The notes beneath the pieces were generated by a model. That model made no database searches. It saw only the letters and a program-made list of their open reading frames with translations, and had not been told where the DNA came from. Shown piece after piece: positions 61,579 to 64,000 of a stretch of 64,000 bases of DNA (positions within the stretch are counted from its first letter, which is position 1; every line of letters starts with the position of its first letter). The stretch comes from Hellea sp. (GTDB lineage Bacteria > Pseudomonadota > Alphaproteobacteria > Caulobacterales > Maricaulaceae): positions 111,443 through 175,442 of the forward strand of contig JAOIVW010000003.1 in assembly GCA_028224375.1 (NCBI GenBank), read 5' to 3'. Both the position numbers and the translations under genes were made by a program.

Positions 61579-63999
61579 CTAAAGCAACGCGTCCATGTCG
61601 AAGATATCGACATCTTCGGCAACAAAAATATCAACACCTTCGGCAGCAAAGGCATCAAAATCATTGAACTCCTGATTAGGAGGCGGTGTGCCGCCAAAGT
61701 TGAAATCATTTGCGTCGAGGTCAGCTAAGTTCACCCCTGTGAGGGTGAGTGTATTCCCCTGATCAGTGATAACAACGTCCGCGCCAACCTGCGCCACGTG
61801 ATTAGCTAGCAAATCTGCGAAATTATCAATATTTGAGACACCCGATAAATCTATGGTCTCAAAATCAGACAGCGCATCGAAATCCGTGATGGTATCTTGC
61901 CCCCAACTGCTGCTGAAGACAAAGCTATCATCACCTGCGCCGCCGGTTATCACACTTGCATCCAAAAAGTTACTGTCAATATAGGTGTCATCACCCGCGC
62001 CAAGGTCATAGGCGACTTCGGATGCACCAAAATTGTTTGTCAAGATTCCCCCATTGTTACTGGCGATGACTGTGTCGTTGCCCGCGCCTGTTGAGAGGAT
62101 AGTTTGGCCATTTGTTAGCTGTCGGAACGTAATGCCTGTCAGGTCAAAAAAGTCATTGCCGCTCGTTCCAGTCATGGAAAAGCTACCAGTATTGATCTCT
62201 TCAAACCCTGAACCTGTGGCCAGGCCGCCAATGGCAAAATCGCCGCCGGACGTATTGTTGATACGGTCAAATCCCGTGCCGCCCGTTAGCGTATCAAGGC
62301 CAAACTCAGTCTGATGACGCACATCAACAACATCAAAGCCTCCGCCTAGGTCGATGAGATCATTACCGCTGCCGCCGACATAAATATCGTTGCCTGCGCC
62401 CGTAAAAACGGTGTCATTACCTTCGCCGTCATAGATGATGTCGACAAGGGTGGAGTTAGTCGTAAAGCTATCATCGCCCGCGCCAAGATTATAGGTTCCA
62501 TTAAAGCTGAAACCGTTAGATCCAGTAATGAAGCTTTCAACGCCGATCACAGTGTCATTGCCTGCGCCCATGTTAAACAAAGCATTGGTCTCGGCATCAG
62601 TGCGCGCGGCATCAGCGCCAGTAAAGTTCACGAAGCTAAAATCGAAGCTATCCGCATTTTCCGTGCCGCTGATACCTTGCACCGCGAGCCGTATGGCCTC
62701 AATGCCGTTGCCATTGACCATAGAGCCGTCTACATGCGCCCCGCCTGTAAATGTTGTAAATATGAGGTCGCCCCCAGTCTCATTGAAAATTTCATCAAAT
62801 CCCTCGCCGCCAATGAACAAATCGTTGATATAGTCATCGCCAGAGCGGATGATGAAATCATCATTGCCCGTCCCGCCAAAGAGTTGATCGTCCCCAAGCC
62901 CAGCTAGCAGAATATCAAAGCCGTCACCCGTGGACACGATATCGTTGCCAGCGCCGTTCTCAACACGGTCCACAATATTACCCGCGCCTGTGAAAGTATC
63001 ATCGCCCTCGCCGAGATCGTAAAAGTTAAAGCCGCCAAAGCCAGCCTGGTTTAACGACGTGACAGTACCCCCTATTACCGTATCGTTACCCGCGCCTGCA
63101 TCAAGCACGAGACGAGAAGCATTGTCTACATTCAGGATCCGCGTTGCGCCAAAATTATAACTATCATCGCCAGAAGACCCTTCAATTGCGAAACCTTCTA
63201 AATAAACTTCCTCAATGTTCGAACCATTTCCTGTACCGTCTGGATCAGAGCTATCCCAATCATCGATACGCAAATTGCTTTCGCCTGTATTAAACAAACG
63301 GTCAAATCCTACCCCGCCAAAATAGAGATCCGTTTCCGTATCATCAGTCGCGCTATCAGCGTAAAAGTTATCATTACCTTCACCGCCCAGGAGTGTATCG
63401 GCACCAGCCCCGCCGTAAAGGCGATCATTGTTGTCACCTGCGTCAATCACATCGTCACCAGCATCACCAAAGATGTAGTCGATGACATCGCCTTGACCCG
63501 TGAAGCTGTCATCGCCAGAGCCAAGGTTATAGCGCGTAAATCCGCCAAAGCCTGCCACGCTTATCGCCTGAAGAGACGTGCCAAACACGGTGTCATTGCC
63601 TGCCCCTGCATCAAGCGCGAGGCGTGTCATATTATCAACTTGTCTAATCTGAGTTGCGCCGAAATTATAGCTGTCATCGCCTGACGAACCTTCAATTGCA
63701 AATCCGTTAAGGAGTATTGTTTCGATGCCTGATCCGTTGGCAGCACCCAAGGGATCAGAGCTATCCCAATTGAAAATTTGGAGATTATTATCACCCAAAT
63801 TATCAAGAGTGTCATTCCCCAACCCGCCCAGATATAAATCGGTCTGCGTATTATCGGTTGCGCTGTCCACGAAAAGGATATCATTCCCAGATCCGCCCAT
63901 AAGTGTATCGGCCCCAGCCCCGCCAAAGAGGCTATCATTGCCGTCGCCGCCGTCAATAATGTCGTCGCCTTCATCACCATAAACGTGATCGATAATAGC
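61579..63999 (-). CDS. RTX exoprotein, 3' part (5' end outside window)
   Basis: At least 806 codons, open to the right edge of the window. The protein is built of calcium-binding GGxGxDxLx/GAGNDTV repeats and is strongly acidic. Four long units of about 165 residues can be seen, each running roughly GGxGND, DLYxGGxGFDxL, SSGDDSYNFGAT, LDAGAGNDTV, YNLGxGDDSF, then a short RTX block. The C-terminus ends in a Gly-Pro-rich hinge and an Asp/Phe-rich tail (VDIFVAEDVDIFDMDALL), plausible as a type I secretion signal. It is a second RTX protein 5.6 kb from the FG-GAP one, with a different architecture. Confidence 0.86.
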   Translation of the reverse strand, partial: AIIDHVYGDEGDDIIDGGDGNDSLFGGAGADTLMGGSGNDILFVDSATDNTQTDLYLGGLGNDTLDNLGDNNLQIFNWDSSDPLGAANGSGIETILLNGFAIEGSSGDDSYNFGATQIRQVDNMTRLALDAGAGNDTVFGTSLQAISVAGFGGFTRYNLGSGDDSFTGQGDVIDYIFGDAGDDVIDAGDNNDRLYGGAGADTLLGGEGNDNFYADSATDDTETDLYFGGVGFDRLFNTGESNLRIDDWDSSDPDGTGNGSNIEEVYLEGFAIEGSSGDDSYNFGATRILNVDNASRLVLDAGAGNDTVIGGTVTSLNQAGFGGFNFYDLGEGDDTFTGAGNIVDRVENGAGNDIVSTGDGFDILLAGLGDDQLFGGTGNDDFIIRSGDDYINDLFIGGEGFDEIFNETGGDLIFTTFTGGAHVDGSMVNGNGIEAIRLAVQGISGTENADSFDFSFVNFTGADAARTDAETNALFNMGAGNDTVIGVESFITGSNGFSFNGTYNLGAGDDSFTTNSTLVDIIYDGEGNDTVFTGAGNDIYVGGSGNDLIDLGGGFDVVDVRHQTEFGLDTLTGGTGFDRINNTSGGDFAIGGLATGSGFEEINTGSFSMTGTSGNDFFDLTGITFRQLTNGQTILSTGAGNDTVIASNNGGILTNNFGASEVAYDLGAGDDTYIDSNFLDASVITGGAGDDSFVFSSSWGQDTITDFDALSDFETIDLSGVSNIDNFADLLANHVAQVGADVVITDQGNTLTLTGVNLADLDANDFNFGGTPPPNQEFNDFDAFAAEGVDIFVAEDVDIFDMDALL

Positions 64000-64000
64000 G

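Noticed and set aside
50843..64000. A complete type I secretion locus
   Set aside because: Two likely substrates are present, but no HlyB-like ABC ATPase, HlyD-like adaptor or TolC-like gene. The ABC pair at 57.3-60.5 kb is of the YbbA/YbbP type, not a type I exporter.

Overview
The window looks like a chromosomal segment of a marine, carotenoid-making alphaproteobacterium of about 50% G+C, plausibly order Maricaulales (Hyphomonadaceae or Robiginitomaculaceae type). I infer this from gene order and regulatory motifs, not from a database search. The supporting signs are: astaxanthin-type crtE/crtW/crtZ/crtB genes; an alphaproteobacterial SOS box (GTTC-N7-GTTC); EcfG-type general stress promoters (GGAAC-N16/17-[C/T]GTT) in front of CsbD genes; and the usual alphaproteobacterial orders dac-tmk-holB-tatD-MBL and pyrE-pdxJ-acpS-lepB-rnc-era-recO. 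Genes are packed tightly, with many 1-base (TAATG, TAGTG) and 4-base (ATGA) overlaps.

Layout. 0-5.3 kb: 3' part of phytoene synthase (crtB), a DUF559 nuclease gene framed by inverted repeats, accC-accB-aroQ, thiS-thiG and a uracil-DNA glycosylase-like gene. 5.3-9.1 kb: a threonine catabolism operon (kbl-tdh) ending in an iodotyrosine-deiodinase-like flavoprotein, then a small stress cassette (two CsbD genes, a 54-codon microprotein, two EcfG-like promoters). 9.1-20.3 kb: MFS transporter, secreted trypsin-like peptidase, AlkK-like acyl-CoA ligase, serine/threonine dehydratase, M16 peptidase lipoprotein, lytic transglycosylase, dapA, smpB. 20.4-29.9 kb: family-5 UDG and NYN-domain genes, folK, rpoZ-rsh, then pyrE to recO. 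29.9-37.3 kb: two secreted amidohydrolases, then an overlapping operon crtE-ABC ATPase-ABC permease-crtW-crtZ-aat. 37.3-41 kb: a two-gene DNA-damage operon (Y-family polymerase and a FAN1-like VRR nuclease fused to a DEDDh exonuclease) behind a perfect SOS box, and tRNA-Ser(UGA). 41.2-50.4 kb: rlpA-like, dac, tmk, holB, tatD, an MBL hydrolase, an oxidoreductase, a phosphatase, kdsB and kdsD. 50.4-64 kb: an IS3 orfA remnant, a 1724-residue FG-GAP/RTX exoprotein (7+7 FG-GAP repeats), a TIGR03032-type gene, an ABC exporter pair with a divergent tesA-type esterase, and a second, 5'-truncated RTX exoprotein.

How the genes work together. The crt genes point to ketolated and hydroxylated carotenoid synthesis with a co-transcribed ABC-2 transporter of unknown cargo. 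The polymerase/nuclease pair looks like a damage-inducible bypass and crosslink or branched-DNA repair unit, and is the strongest candidate here for a little-described system. The two RTX proteins look like type I secretion substrates, although no type I secretion machinery lies in the window. kdsB and kdsD serve lipopolysaccharide Kdo synthesis. dac, slt and rlpA serve peptidoglycan remodelling.
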